Below are positions 1 through 7,851 of a stretch of DNA of 9,980 nucleotides, piece after piece (the first letter of the stretch is position 1; each line of letters begins with the position of its first letter). The DNA comes from Salinisphaera sp. UBA6602 (GTDB taxonomy: Bacteria > Pseudomonadota > Gammaproteobacteria > Nevskiales > Salinisphaeraceae). The stretch spans positions 668-10,647 of the forward strand of contig DJIE01000017.1 of NCBI GenBank assembly GCA_002433465.1, given 5' to 3'. The notes under the pieces were generated by a model. That model had not been told where the DNA came from, did no database searches, and was given only the letters and a program-made list of their open reading frames with translations. Position numbers and translations under genes: made by a program.

Positions 1-1
1 A

Positions 2-38
2 GGCCCGTCGCTGTCGCGACGGGCCGAACGCGTTTTTT
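2..38. terminator. Strong hairpin downstream of the siderophore receptor, probable bidirectional terminator
   Basis: A perfect 10-bp stem, ggcccgtcgc pairing with gcgacgggcc around a tgtc loop, lies at 2-25. A run of six T follows at 33-38 on the plus strand, 7 nt after the stem. The receptor gene ends at 39, so on the minus strand the hairpin starts about 13 nt after its stop codon and A6 precedes it. The minus-strand U-tract, if any, lies outside the window (base 1 would be its first U). It may therefore end transcription from both sides. The stem is seen directly; the direction is inferred. Confidence 0.7.
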
Positions 39-2354
39 CTAGAACTGATAATCCAGCGTGGCAATCACCTCGCGGGCATAGCCGTAGTAGCAGTTGTTGG
101 GGCTGAAGCAGGCCTCGACGTATTCCTTGTCGAACACGTTGTTGGCATTCAGCCGCAGGGTGGCGCCGTCCAGCGACGGCGCGAACTCGCCCAGCTTCAC
201 GCTGACCATGGCGTCGGCCAGGGTGTAGTCGGGGACGGTCAGCTCGTTCGCGGTATCCGCATAGCTTTCGCCGACGTAACGCACGCCCGCGCCCACATCG
301 ATGGCCGGTGTCAACTCGTACTTGGCCCAGGCGGAGGCGAGATCGTCCGGCGTACGGGTGAACGTATTGCCTTTAATCACGCCCAGATCCGGGAAGTTGT
401 CTGCGTATTCCACGTTGCTGTGCGAATACGAGGCGAGCACGTTGAGTCGATCGGTAATATCCGCGCGTGCCGACAGCTCGATGCCCTGGGATTCGACGTC
501 GCCTACGCTATCGAAGCGTGCAGGACTCACCTGAAAACGCTGCTGTACGTTTTCCTGGGTCAGGTCATAGACCGCCAGGGTGAACATCGCATCGACGCCC
601 GGCGGCTGATACTTCAGGCCAGCTTCGTACTGGTGGCTTTCAACCGGTTTGGCCACATCGCCGTTGAACGGCGTATAGGCGCTCGGGTTGAACCCTTCGC
701 TATACGAGACATACGGCGAAAGCCCCCACTTCGACTGGTACAGCAAGGCCGCACGACCCGTGAATGCATTATCACTGCGATCGGTGCGTTCGCCGCTGGT
801 GCCGTCGACATACTCGCGCTTGAGATAGTCCTGACGCCCGCCCAGCACGACATGGAAACGGTTCCATTCCATCTGATCCTGCAGATAGAAGCCCACCTGA
901 CGGGTCTTTCGATCATTGGCCGGCGCCAGGCTGTCGTCGTCGACTATGCCGGGCCCGCCATAATTCGGATTGAACGGATCCAGCGGTGTCGCCTGGAAGC
1001 TCGTATTCGGCGGGTACTCGACCGAGTTCTGTCGTTCTTCGTAACCAAACCCGGCGACCATACGGTGCTCGATATCGCCGGTATCGAATTCCACTTCACC
1101 GTAATTATCGAAACTCAGGGATTTGAGGTTTTCTTCTGCACGAGAGAAGTAACGCGTGAGCGTGGCCGGCGCATCGGTCGTGTCCGGCGTGAACCCGTTC
1201 TGATAGACCTGCTTGAGCGAGGTATCGACGTCCGCGTAGCGACCTTTCGAGGTCAGGGTGACGTTGTCGTTGACCTCGTGGTCGAGCTGATACGAGAACA
1301 GGTTGATATCGCGGTCGAAATCTTCGTAGTTGCGTGCGCTGTCGACCCATTCGTCGTCCACCGTGCGGCCGAAGCGGTCGTCCTTCACGCTGATGTCGTA
1401 GGGCACGGAGCCGTGGAAGCCGCCTTCCGGATCGCGCTGGACATAGGCCTGCAGCAGCAGCGACGTATCGTCGGCCAGATTGAAGCTGACCTGCGGCATG
1501 ATCGTGAAGCGTTCGCGCTCGACCACGTCGTACTGCGTATCGCTGGTCTCGCCGCTCACGGTCACGCGATAGTTACCGATCTCCGGGTTCGGCAACGGCC
1601 CGGTCAGATCCAGTCCGGCACCGTAGGTGCCAAAGCTGCCGCCATAGATGCTGACCATTCGTCGCTGCTCATCGAGCGGTTTCTTGGTCACGTAATTGAC
1701 CAGCCCGCCCGGCTGGGCGCGACCGTAGAGCGCCGACAGCGCACCCTTGATTACGTCGATACGTTCGATGAAGAACGGATCGATCTGGATATTGGAATAC
1801 GACCCCGGGTCGTTGGCCAGGCGCAGGCCGTCCATGAAGGTGTTGTTCACGTCACCGCCCGGAAAGCCGCGCAGTGCGATCGTCGTCTGTCGCGACGAGG
1901 AACCGGCCAGCCCCGTGAACACGCCCGGCGTATAGCGCAGCGCGTTGTTGACGGTACGCGCGCCCTGGTCTTCGACCTGCTCGCGCGGCACGACATCGAT
2001 GGCCTGCGGCGTGGTGATCAGCGGCGTATCGGTCTTGGTGGCGGCGCGCGTGGCATCGGCGGAATAGCCCACCGTGGGCGCGTCCGCGCTGTTGATTGCC
2101 TCGCCCTCGACCATCAGCGGTGCCAGCGTCTGCGACCCCAGGCGCTCGTTGCGCTCGCGTTCCGGCGACGCACCGGCATCGATCATCGGCAGCGATTCCG
2201 TCTGCGGGTCGCCCGATGCGCCCCCGGCGGCTTGCGCCAGCGCAATCGACGGCAACCACGACATGCTCAAACCCAGCGCGCTGCACACGGCAATACGTGT
2301 CCACACGCGACTGTTCAAGCGCTCGCGCGCCCCATTGAATTCAAACTTGGACAT
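39..2354 (-). CDS. TonB-dependent siderophore receptor, FhuA-like (hydroxamate type)
   Basis: This is an outer-membrane receptor that would import a ferric siderophore using TonB-ExbBD energy. The 771 residues show a Sec signal peptide (about 1-40, ending ALA before QAAGG), a TonB-box-like stretch near 75-83, a plug domain (about 105-225, with TPQAIDVV, NNALRYTPGV, LRGF and YGRAQPGGLVNYVTKKP) and a long beta-barrel ending in aromatic YQF, the usual signal for barrel assembly. No N-terminal STN signalling domain is present. The last strand region carries two cysteines six residues apart (C749, C755, in EACFSPNNCYYG), as in E. coli FhuA, which favours a hydroxamate such as ferrichrome. The substrate is inferred. 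An in-frame GTG at 2384 would add 10 residues, but ATG 2354 has GGGAG 10 nt upstream and AGGTGG closer, so I prefer it. No siderophore synthesis or ABC-transport genes lie beside it. Confidence 0.93.
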   Translation of the reverse strand: MSKFEFNGARERLNSRVWTRIAVCSALGLSMSWLPSIALAQAAGGASGDPQTESLPMIDAGASPERERNERLGSQTLAPLMVEGEAINSADAPTVGYSADATRAATKTDTPLITTPQAIDVVPREQVEDQGARTVNNALRYTPGVFTGLAGSSSRQTTIALRGFPGGDVNNTFMDGLRLANDPGSYSNIQIDPFFIERIDVIKGALSALYGRAQPGGLVNYVTKKPLDEQRRMVSIYGGSFGTYGAGLDLTGPLPNPEIGNYRVTVSGETSDTQYDVVERERFTIMPQVSFNLADDTSLLLQAYVQRDPEGGFHGSVPYDISVKDDRFGRTVDDEWVDSARNYEDFDRDINLFSYQLDHEVNDNVTLTSKGRYADVDTSLKQVYQNGFTPDTTDAPATLTRYFSRAEENLKSLSFDNYGEVEFDTGDIEHRMVAGFGYEERQNSVEYPPNTSFQATPLDPFNPNYGGPGIVDDDSLAPANDRKTRQVGFYLQDQMEWNRFHVVLGGRQDYLKREYVDGTSGERTDRSDNAFTGRAALLYQSKWGLSPYVSYSEGFNPSAYTPFNGDVAKPVESHQYEAGLKYQPPGVDAMFTLAVYDLTQENVQQRFQVSPARFDSVGDVESQGIELSARADITDRLNVLASYSHSNVEYADNFPDLGVIKGNTFTRTPDDLASAWAKYELTPAIDVGAGVRYVGESYADTANELTVPDYTLADAMVSVKLGEFAPSLDGATLRLNANNVFDKEYVEACFSPNNCYYGYAREVIATLDYQF

Positions 2355-2418
2355 CCCCCACCTGCTCCCTGACGAAATGAACACGGACTCCGCGCCAGCA
2401 ATAGGACACGAATTTTAA

Positions 2419-2433
2419 TGAGAATGATTTTCA
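2419..2433 (-). promoter_or_regulatory. Fur box upstream of the siderophore receptor
   Basis: TGAGAATGATTTTCA matches the 7-1-7 Fur consensus TGATAATNATTATCA at 12 of 14 defined positions and is itself nearly palindromic. It lies about 65 bp upstream of the receptor ATG and covers the predicted -10 element and transcription start. Fe-Fur bound here would block RNA polymerase and release the gene during iron starvation. The match is seen; the regulation is inferred from the family and the gene type. Confidence 0.8.
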
Positions 2434-2455
2434 TTTATAAATTGATCGACGTCAA
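2427..2455 (-). promoter_or_regulatory. Sigma-70-type promoter of the siderophore receptor
   Basis: On the minus strand TTGACG (2455-2450, 5 of 6 to the -35 consensus) is followed after 17 nt by GAAAAT (2432-2427, 4 of 6 to the -10 consensus). Transcription would start near 2420 and give a leader of about 65 nt. The -10 lies inside the Fur box. An AT-rich TATAAA at 2439-2434 is only 10 nt from the -35 and is less likely to be the -10. Confidence 0.6.
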
Positions 2456-2480
2456 TTCCTTTGCCCCATAAGGCACGCAT

Positions 2481-2514
2481 TAAAAACCCGGCACCGCTTT
2501 TCGCGTGTGCCGGG
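2481..2514 (-). terminator. Rho-independent terminator of the short-chain dehydrogenase gene
   Basis: On the minus strand an 8-bp GC-rich stem (cccggcac at 2487-2494 pairing with gtgccggg at 2507-2514) is followed directly by TTTTTA (2486-2481). It begins about 60 nt after the dehydrogenase stop codon and ends transcription before the receptor promoter at 2455, so the two genes are separate units. Confidence 0.85.
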
Positions 2515-2573
2515 CTTGGTTTGTATCGCGGCGACGAATACGGGCAGACCCGCCTTCGTCGAGCGCTTGGCCG

Positions 2574-3428
2574 TCAGGTATTGAGGATCACGCCGCCGTT
2601 GAGGTGAAGCGTCTGGCCACTCATGTAGGACGACTCCTCGCTGGCGAGATAAACATAGGCAGGGCCGATTTCGCTGGGCTGTGCGGCACGCTCCATCGGC
2701 ACCTGGCCGCCGAAATGCGCGGTCTTTTCGGCATCGAAACTGGCCGGTATCAGCGGCGTCCAGACCGGGCCGGGGGCGACCGCGTTGACGCGAATACCGC
2801 GGCCCACCAGCGACTGTGCCAGCGAGCGTACCAGCCCCTGAATCGCACCCTTGGTGGCGGAATAGTCGATGAGCGTGTCGTTGCCCTTGAAGGCATTGAC
2901 CGAGGAGGTCGCGATAATCGTATCGCCCTCGCCCATCTGTACCGACAGTGCCTTGCACAGATAGAAATGGCTGAAGATGTTGGTCCGAAACGTGCGCTCG
3001 AGTTGGTCGTCCGGAATCTCGGTGATGTCGTCCCAGTCGTACTGCTCGGCTGCGTTGTTGACCAGAATATTCACGCGCCCGAACGCCGCGAGCACCTCGT
3101 CGGCGAGCTGATAGCAGAACGTCGCCTCGCCCACGTCACCGGCATACACCTCGCAGCGCGCGCCGCGGGCCTCCACCAGGCGTTTCGTCTCGGCTGCGTC
3201 GTCGTGCTCTTCAAGATGCACGATCGCCACGTCGGCGCCCTCGGCAGCGTAATGTACCGCCACCGCACGGCCAATGCCGCTATCGCCGCCGGTAATGAGA
3301 GCGACCTTGCCCTTGAGCCGGTCACTGGCACGATAGCTGTCGCGAATATATTCCGGCTGCGGGCGCATGGCCGATTCGTCGCCGGGCTGTTCGGACTGGG
3401 ATTGCCTGGGTTGTTTCTGATCGCTCAT
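2574..3428 (-). CDS. SDR-family oxidoreductase, YghA/GS39 (YdaD)-like
   Basis: A 284-residue cytoplasmic NAD(P)-dependent short-chain dehydrogenase/reductase. Visible signatures are the Rossmann cofactor loop TGGDSGIG (46-53), NNAA (124-127), and a catalytic tetrad of N150 (RTNIF), S176 (ATSSVNAF), Y189 and K193 (YSATK), followed by APGPVWTPL and a C-terminal GGVILNT. The polar N-terminal extension, with QPEYIRDSYRASDRLKGKVA before the first beta strand, is typical of the 'extended N-terminus' subgroup that includes E. coli YghA and the Bacillus general stress protein GS39. Its substrate is unknown; annotation as glucose or ribitol dehydrogenase would rest on distant homology only. The ATG at 3428 has AAGGAG 10 nt upstream. 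A CTAGAGT about 48 nt upstream resembles a SigmaS -10 but has no good -35, so I do not call a promoter. All key residues are intact. Confidence 0.93.
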   Translation of the reverse strand: MSDQKQPRQSQSEQPGDESAMRPQPEYIRDSYRASDRLKGKVALITGGDSGIGRAVAVHYAAEGADVAIVHLEEHDDAAETKRLVEARGARCEVYAGDVGEATFCYQLADEVLAAFGRVNILVNNAAEQYDWDDITEIPDDQLERTFRTNIFSHFYLCKALSVQMGEGDTIIATSSVNAFKGNDTLIDYSATKGAIQGLVRSLAQSLVGRGIRVNAVAPGPVWTPLIPASFDAEKTAHFGGQVPMERAAQPSEIGPAYVYLASEESSYMSGQTLHLNGGVILNT

Positions 3429-3558
3429 GGCGGCAGAACTCCTTGGGGATAAGACGCCCCGACTCTAGTTCTGCCTTGCGGCTGCAACCATCCGGTTTAA
3501 TGCCGAGACCACGGCACGACTGGCCGCCCTGCGGGCAAGCCCCGGCCAGGAACACGAT

Positions 3559-3586
3559 CCCCGGCGCCGTTTGACCGGCGCCGGGG
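3559..3586 (-). terminator. GC-rich hairpin after the giant lipoprotein gene, possible terminator
   Basis: An 11-bp perfect stem (ccccggcgccg at 3559-3569, cggcgccgggg at 3576-3586) with a 6-nt loop starts 10 nt after the lipoprotein stop codon on the minus strand. No U-tract follows it on either strand (minus strand continues ATCGTGTT), so it may act with Rho or mainly protect the 3' end. It also separates the lipoprotein gene from the dehydrogenase gene. Confidence 0.5.
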
Positions 3587-3596
3587 TCGGTGCCCG

Positions 3597-6500
3597 TCAG
3601 CGTGTCGGGAACACGCTGCCGCCGTGGATCGACGGCCCGGCCAGCTGGAAGTTCAAAAGACCGCTATCCACCCGGGCCTTGGCCGGCAGCAGACCCAGCG
3701 CGGTCGCCGACAGCTCGAAGGCGTTGGTGTTTATGACCGAAATCACCAGACGCCCATTCTGCTGGAAGCTGACCGGGCCGAACACGTTCACCTCGATCGC
3801 CTGCTGGGCGAGCGCGATACCCTGCCCATCCGGCGCGTTCGCGGTCAGCCGCAGCGCGGCGGCAAAACAGGGCGCATAGTCGTAGCGCTGGCCGCTGATC
3901 GTGCCCTGGCAACGCTCGACGATATAGCCGGTCTGCGGCCGAATCCGGCCGGTGCCCGGCAACGGCTGATAGCGCAGCAGAATGCGTCCGGTCTGCAGTT
4001 CGGCATTGGGGATTCCGATCAGATCCTCGAGAACGAGATCCACGATTTCGCGCACGAGCGTGCTGTCTTCGATCGCGTCGCCGGCATCGCCGAGCAGATC
4101 GGCCAGGGAGCGGCCGATATCGATGTTATCGAACAGGTCGCGGAAATCCCGGTCCAGCACGCTGCCGTTGGGCAGCAGGTCAAGCAGGCGACCGCGCGGG
4201 TTGAGGATATTGTCGAAATCCAGCGAGCCATCCGCCATATCGCCGTCGAGCACGCCGACGACCGCCGTCGACAGCCGATCCACGATCTCCTGCATCTCGG
4301 CGGGGGATCGGGTGGCCTGCAAGGTGGCCATCGACTGCACGCGCCCCTGCTCGTCGACCAGCCCCAGTTCGTCGATAAGTTGTTCGATCGCGTTGCCCAC
4401 GATACTGACGAGCTGTTCGCTACCGAGCGTGAGTCCGGTCAGATCCGTGAAGCCACCGGGCGGCAACGATACCGGCACGCAGCTCGACGATGTGGCCACC
4501 GGGCTCTGGGTGTCGTCCACGACGTTGGTCAACGAACTGGCACAGCTAGCTACAGCCGGGCCGATGACCACCGGCCGGCCCTGCGACAGATAGGCGTTGA
4601 AGCGATCCTCGGTCGGCGTGGCCGAGATCGGAATACCCAGCGATGTAAGCAGGATCTGGGCGCGATTGCCGGGCTGCTCTATCTCGCCCGTGTCGAACTG
4701 GCCGTTGCCGTTGCTGTCGGCGGCCGGCAGCGTGTCAAACGTCGCGTAGTAATCCTCGCTGGCTGTCGTCGCCTCGAAGGGCATGACGATTGCAGGACCA
4801 CCCGCGGCGTCACCGGCCGCCGAAGCGGTCGACGAACCCGAACCGGTCAGCGGATCGGTATTGAGCGCGTAGCCATCCACGTCCACGACGGTCGAGCGGC
4901 AGTTGTCGCCGCTACCGCAGATCACCAGCGCGTAATACGAGCCCACGCTAAGCGCCTGACTCGGCCGTACGCTAAACCCGTTGACCAGCTCGGCGTCGCC
5001 CTCGGCAAACGCAAGAGCTGCGTCCACCACGCCCAGGCACTGGCCCGCCTCGCTCATGCGCTGCAGGGCAACCGTGGCCGCGCTGTTGGCACTGGGGCCG
5101 GCGCCGGCCAGACAGCCGTCGGCGAGCACCACGCTGTCGCGGCGTACCGGCTTGGAAAACCCGGCCTCGATGGCCTTGTTGGCCGGGAACACGAAGATGC
5201 CGAGATCCGAACCGCTATCGCCCACGCAACGCCCGCTGGTGCCGGACGCATCGCCGCCGGTCAGGGCACAGGGCAGGCCCGGCGTGAGCGTGGCGACATA
5301 GGCCGGCGCAGGACTGGTGTCCACACGCGGTGCGGTGTTGAAACGAATACGCCCGGTCGAGCCCGTGCCGTTATCGAGGATCAGCGTATTGTCGGCGAAA
5401 TCGCGTACCCGATCGCTGCCTTCGTTGAGACGAATCTCGTACTCGGTCGCTGGCTCGAGCGGCGCAACCGGATCGATGACGATCGAAAAACCTTCCGTTC
5501 GATAGTTCGCTTCGATCTGACGGCCATCGCCGAACAGGGCCACGCTATCGGCATTCACCGACCGCGGCTGCACCGGCGAGTCGAGCAGCAGCGCCGGACT
5601 GTCCTGCACCGGGAAACTGTTGAGCGCGGACGTGCCGGCTATACCGGTACAGGCGCTCTCGTCGAACGACGTGGTCGCGAGCGGGCCCGATGCCGCAAAG
5701 CCCGGATTGCCGAACGCATACAGGCAGGCGCTGGGCGAACGCGCGATCAGGCGCGGCGGCGTTTCGTCGGGCACGACCTGGTCGCGCGGAAAGAGCGGAT
5801 TGTTGGTCAGCAGCTTGAGCGCCAGGGTCAGCTCGAAGTCGACGTTGGCCTCGTCGGTGCGATTGACCGTAATGGGGAACGAGCCGATGGTCGCGATATC
5901 GATATCGCCGTCGAGCTGCGGTATCGCAAGCCCGGCCGCCTGCACGTTGAGCACGGTCTGATTGATCACGCCGTTGGCGAGCACGCTGCGGGCATATTCC
6001 TGGAACGCGCTGGTCCCCGGCTGGCCGGCCGCGGCCTTGAGCAGCGATCCCAGCGCGACGTCGAAGCGCAGCCGTACGGCGATCGGCGCTTCGATGTTGG
6101 GGAATTCGTTGCCCATGATCGATACGTTGACGTCGCTGATGAAGTTGACGTCGATCGGCCCGCTCGGGTTGATGGGCGTGGGCACTTCGCCGCCCAGGGC
6201 CAGACGCAGCCCGGTGGTCTTGAACGACTGGCCGGCCCGGATCGTGCCCGGTATCGACGAGTCGAGGCCGTCGATGGTGGGCAGCGCAATGGTGGCTTTC
6301 AGCACGTTCTGAATGCCGCGGTAGTCCGGATCGGCGACGTCGTTGGCGCTGACCACCGGCAACAGATTTCTGCCGACCAGTTGTGAACCCAGCGAGACGG
6401 CATTCACCGCCCGGCCGTTGAGCACGTTGTCGGGCAGATTGGCGGCATCGGCCGCGGTCGGGGTAATCAGCAGGTTGGTATCGAGTGTGTTGTACGCCGG

Positions 6501-7403
6501 ATTGTCGAGAATGCCGCCGCCCACCGCACGCACGCGGCGATTCACCGAACCGCTGGCCAGGGCATTGCCGAACACCGAGCGGATATCCGACGTCCAGCTG
6601 ATCTTGTAATCGCCGCCGACGAGATCGTTGACCGGATCGAACACGATATAGCGACCGAGGGCGGTGACGTTCGCCGGGGTAACGACGCCCGACGGGCCGC
6701 GCACGATGAAACTATCGGCCGTGACCGTGGCCGGATCCACCGGTTCGGACAGCACCACGCGAATCGGATTGAAGCCCACGAATACCGAGGTGGTCTCGAG
6801 CTGGGCGTTGTATTCGCCCGGCGTGACTTCCTGAACCTTGAAGCCGCTCGCCGCCGGCCGCGAGCCGTCGGGCCGCGTGGTGAACCCGTACAGCACGTTG
6901 CCCGGGTTGAATCCGGTATAGCCGCCGTCCTGCCAGCCGCCGTCCAGGCGCTTGGTCGCGACGACGCGATACTGGGTATCCGGCTTGAGCGGCCCCTGGG
7001 TTTCGATTCTGAGAATACGCGGCTGATTGTCATCGCGAACGACGGTCAGCGCCGGGCCGATACGCCGACCGGCGGCATCCCGCAGCTCCAGCGAATCGCG
7101 CGAGGTATCGGGCAGATCGCTGGCGAATTTCACCACCAGCTGGCTGTTCAGCGGCACATCGGTCTGGCCGTTGTACGGGAACGTGAAGGCCAGGCCACGC
7201 GGCATGATGGAATGCAGCGTTTCGGCATCGCTGCGAGCGCTGGCACCGCCCGCGGTTATCGGGCTGGTCGATGACGAACCCGAGCCGCCACCGTCATCAC
7301 TTCCGCCGCCGCTGCCGCCACAGCCGGCCACACTCAGACCCAGCAGCAATGCTATGCATAGCCGGCTGCCACTCGTACGTTTCGCAAACCCGATGATCGC
7401 CAT
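3597..7403 (-). CDS. Giant outer-membrane lipoprotein with repeated Ig-like (Big_5-type) modules, function unknown
   Basis: The 1268-residue protein begins with a lipoprotein signal peptide: basic [14 protein letters not shown], a hydrophobic core, and lipobox VAGC with C28 as the lipidated residue. Gly at +2 predicts the outer membrane. A Gly/Ser/Asp linker (29-57) follows. Ig-like modules of the SbsA/Big_5 kind are suggested by repeated phrases such as [51 protein letters not shown]...[11 protein letters not shown] and [19 protein letters not shown], giving modules near 68-178, 187-293, 550-690 and 700-850. Residues about 300-545 are beta-rich and unassigned. An EF-hand-like loop ([12 protein letters not shown]) lies at 896-907, a probably helical segment at 990-1135, and a beta-rich C-terminus at 1136-1268. 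Twelve cysteines after C28 fall in six neighbouring pairs. ATG 7403 has GGGGAGGGG just upstream. It is probably a surface or periplasmic adhesion or scaffold protein, but no enzymatic motif is visible and the role is unproven. Confidence 0.88.
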   Translation of the reverse strand: MAIIGFAKRTSGSRLCIALLLGLSVAGCGGSGGGSDDGGGSGSSSTSPITAGGASARSDAETLHSIMPRGLAFTFPYNGQTDVPLNSQLVVKFASDLPDTSRDSLELRDAAGRRIGPALTVVRDDNQPRILRIETQGPLKPDTQYRVVATKRLDGGWQDGGYTGFNPGNVLYGFTTRPDGSRPAASGFKVQEVTPGEYNAQLETTSVFVGFNPIRVVLSEPVDPATVTADSFIVRGPSGVVTPANVTALGRYIVFDPVNDLVGGDYKISWTSDIRSVFGNALASGSVNRRVRAVGGGILDNPAYNTLDTNLLITPTAADAANLPDNVLNGRAVNAVSLGSQLVGRNLLPVVSANDVADPDYRGIQNVLKATIALPTIDGLDSSIPGTIRAGQSFKTTGLRLALGGEVPTPINPSGPIDVNFISDVNVSIMGNEFPNIEAPIAVRLRFDVALGSLLKAAAGQPGTSAFQEYARSVLANGVINQTVLNVQAAGLAIPQLDGDIDIATIGSFPITVNRTDEANVDFELTLALKLLTNNPLFPRDQVVPDETPPRLIARSPSACLYAFGNPGFAASGPLATTSFDESACTGIAGTSALNSFPVQDSPALLLDSPVQPRSVNADSVALFGDGRQIEANYRTEGFSIVIDPVAPLEPATEYEIRLNEGSDRVRDFADNTLILDNGTGSTGRIRFNTAPRVDTSPAPAYVATLTPGLPCALTGGDASGTSGRCVGDSGSDLGIFVFPANKAIEAGFSKPVRRDSVVLADGCLAGAGPSANSAATVALQRMSEAGQCLGVVDAALAFAEGDAELVNGFSVRPSQALSVGSYYALVICGSGDNCRSTVVDVDGYALNTDPLTGSGSSTASAAGDAAGGPAIVMPFEATTASEDYYATFDTLPAADSNGNGQFDTGEIEQPGNRAQILLTSLGIPISATPTEDRFNAYLSQGRPVVIGPAVASCASSLTNVVDDTQSPVATSSSCVPVSLPPGGFTDLTGLTLGSEQLVSIVGNAIEQLIDELGLVDEQGRVQSMATLQATRSPAEMQEIVDRLSTAVVGVLDGDMADGSLDFDNILNPRGRLLDLLPNGSVLDRDFRDLFDNIDIGRSLADLLGDAGDAIEDSTLVREIVDLVLEDLIGIPNAELQTGRILLRYQPLPGTGRIRPQTGYIVERCQGTISGQRYDYAPCFAAALRLTANAPDGQGIALAQQAIEVNVFGPVSFQQNGRLVISVINTNAFELSATALGLLPAKARVDSGLLNFQLAGPSIHGGSVFPTR

Positions 7404-7569
7404 GGTCCCCTCCCCGTTATTGTTTTCGCCTCACGCCGGTCGCCGATAACGACCACCGCGCAAGCGCCCCAGGAGGCTGTATTTACTAAATGCCGAGCGC
7501 GGCGCGCAACCGCAATCCATGGCAATTCAAGGCCTGCCGCCGCGCGTGTGCGGCAAGCCACTGAAACAG

Positions 7570-7586
7570 TGAAAATTATTATTTTC
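7570..7586 (-). promoter_or_regulatory. AT-rich palindrome, possible promoter/operator of the giant lipoprotein gene
   Basis: GAAAAT-TATT-ATTTTC (7571-7586) is an inverted repeat with 6-bp arms in an otherwise GC-rich gap, about 170 bp upstream of the lipoprotein ATG. On the minus strand it contains AATAAT, 5 of 6 to a -10 consensus, but no good -35 lies 16-18 nt upstream. The window 7570-7584 agrees with the Fur 7-1-7 consensus at 11 of 14 positions, weaker than the receptor site and partly expected from its AT content. Treat it as a candidate operator, not an established Fur site. Confidence 0.35.
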
Positions 7587-7770
7587 TCAACTGGCCAACA
7601 TTAATCTGCTTATGGGCCGATAGAGTCCTGTTGGCCGCCGCACGAGGCGATTACTGCGCAAACGCCAGCATCCCGGCAGCGGCCCAACCTAGCGCGTGTC
7701 CGCACCAGACATGATGTGCTATTGCACGCAGGGTCGATGACCAGGCCCTGGCGATCCGGCGTTATCGCTC

Positions 7771-7792
7771 GTGCGGCATGCCCATGCCGCAC
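7771..7792 (-). terminator. Perfect hairpin downstream of the thioesterase gene, possible terminator
   Basis: gtgcggcat (7771-7779) and atgccgcac (7784-7792) form a 9-bp perfect stem with a 4-nt loop, about 60 nt after the thioesterase stop codon on the minus strand. Neither side has a U-tract. It could end the HAD-thioesterase transcript with Rho or stabilise its 3' end, or be a protein-binding palindrome. Confidence 0.4.
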
Positions 7793-7851
7793 TCGCAATG
7801 CCTTGCTACCGCCTGGTCATCGTGCGCGGCCTTAATGTTGTGGCGGCCGCC

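Larger units (their letters stand above)
7404..7851. other. 448-bp intergenic region upstream of the giant lipoprotein gene
   Basis: No convincing protein gene is seen; a 62-codon minus-strand frame at 7610-7798 lacks family resemblance. The region holds the SD of the lipoprotein (GGGGAGGGG before 7403), an 11-bp palindrome atttactaaat (7481-7491), an imperfect 10-bp stem (7531-7540 with 7550-7559, one mismatch), a small hairpin cactg-aaa-cagtg (7559-7571), an AT-rich palindrome (7571-7586), an 8-bp inverted repeat ggccaaca/tgttggcc (7593-7600, 7629-7636) and a perfect hairpin (7771-7792). No tRNA-like cloverleaf was recognised. The AT-rich part around 7570-7610 is the likeliest place for the lipoprotein promoter. 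Confidence 0.6.

Noticed and set aside
420..2372. A 650-codon open frame on the plus strand opposite the siderophore receptor
   Set aside because: It mirrors a clear TonB receptor, has Arg/His-rich low-complexity composition and shows no recognisable motif.
2355..2384. GTG 2384 as the start of the siderophore receptor
   Set aside because: ATG 2354 has a good SD (GGGAG/AGGTGG) and gives a normal signal peptide; the extension adds only a non-basic 10-residue lead.
2505..3452. A 315-codon plus-strand frame opposite the dehydrogenase
   Set aside because: It is antisense to an SDR protein with all catalytic motifs and spans the terminator as well; no family features.
3624..6386. A 920-codon open frame on the plus strand opposite the giant lipoprotein
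   Set aside because: It lies wholly antisense to a gene with a lipoprotein signal, SD and domain structure. Its composition (rich in Arg, His, Gln, Val, Ala, no family motif) is that of a GC-rich shadow frame.
7610..7798. A 62-codon minus-strand frame in the 448-bp gap
   Set aside because: No clear SD, no family resemblance, and it runs through the perfect hairpin at 7771-7792; probably chance.
7404..7851. A tRNA, riboswitch or CRISPR array in the long gap
   Set aside because: No cloverleaf, no conserved riboswitch core and no regularly spaced direct repeats were seen; only isolated hairpins and palindromes.
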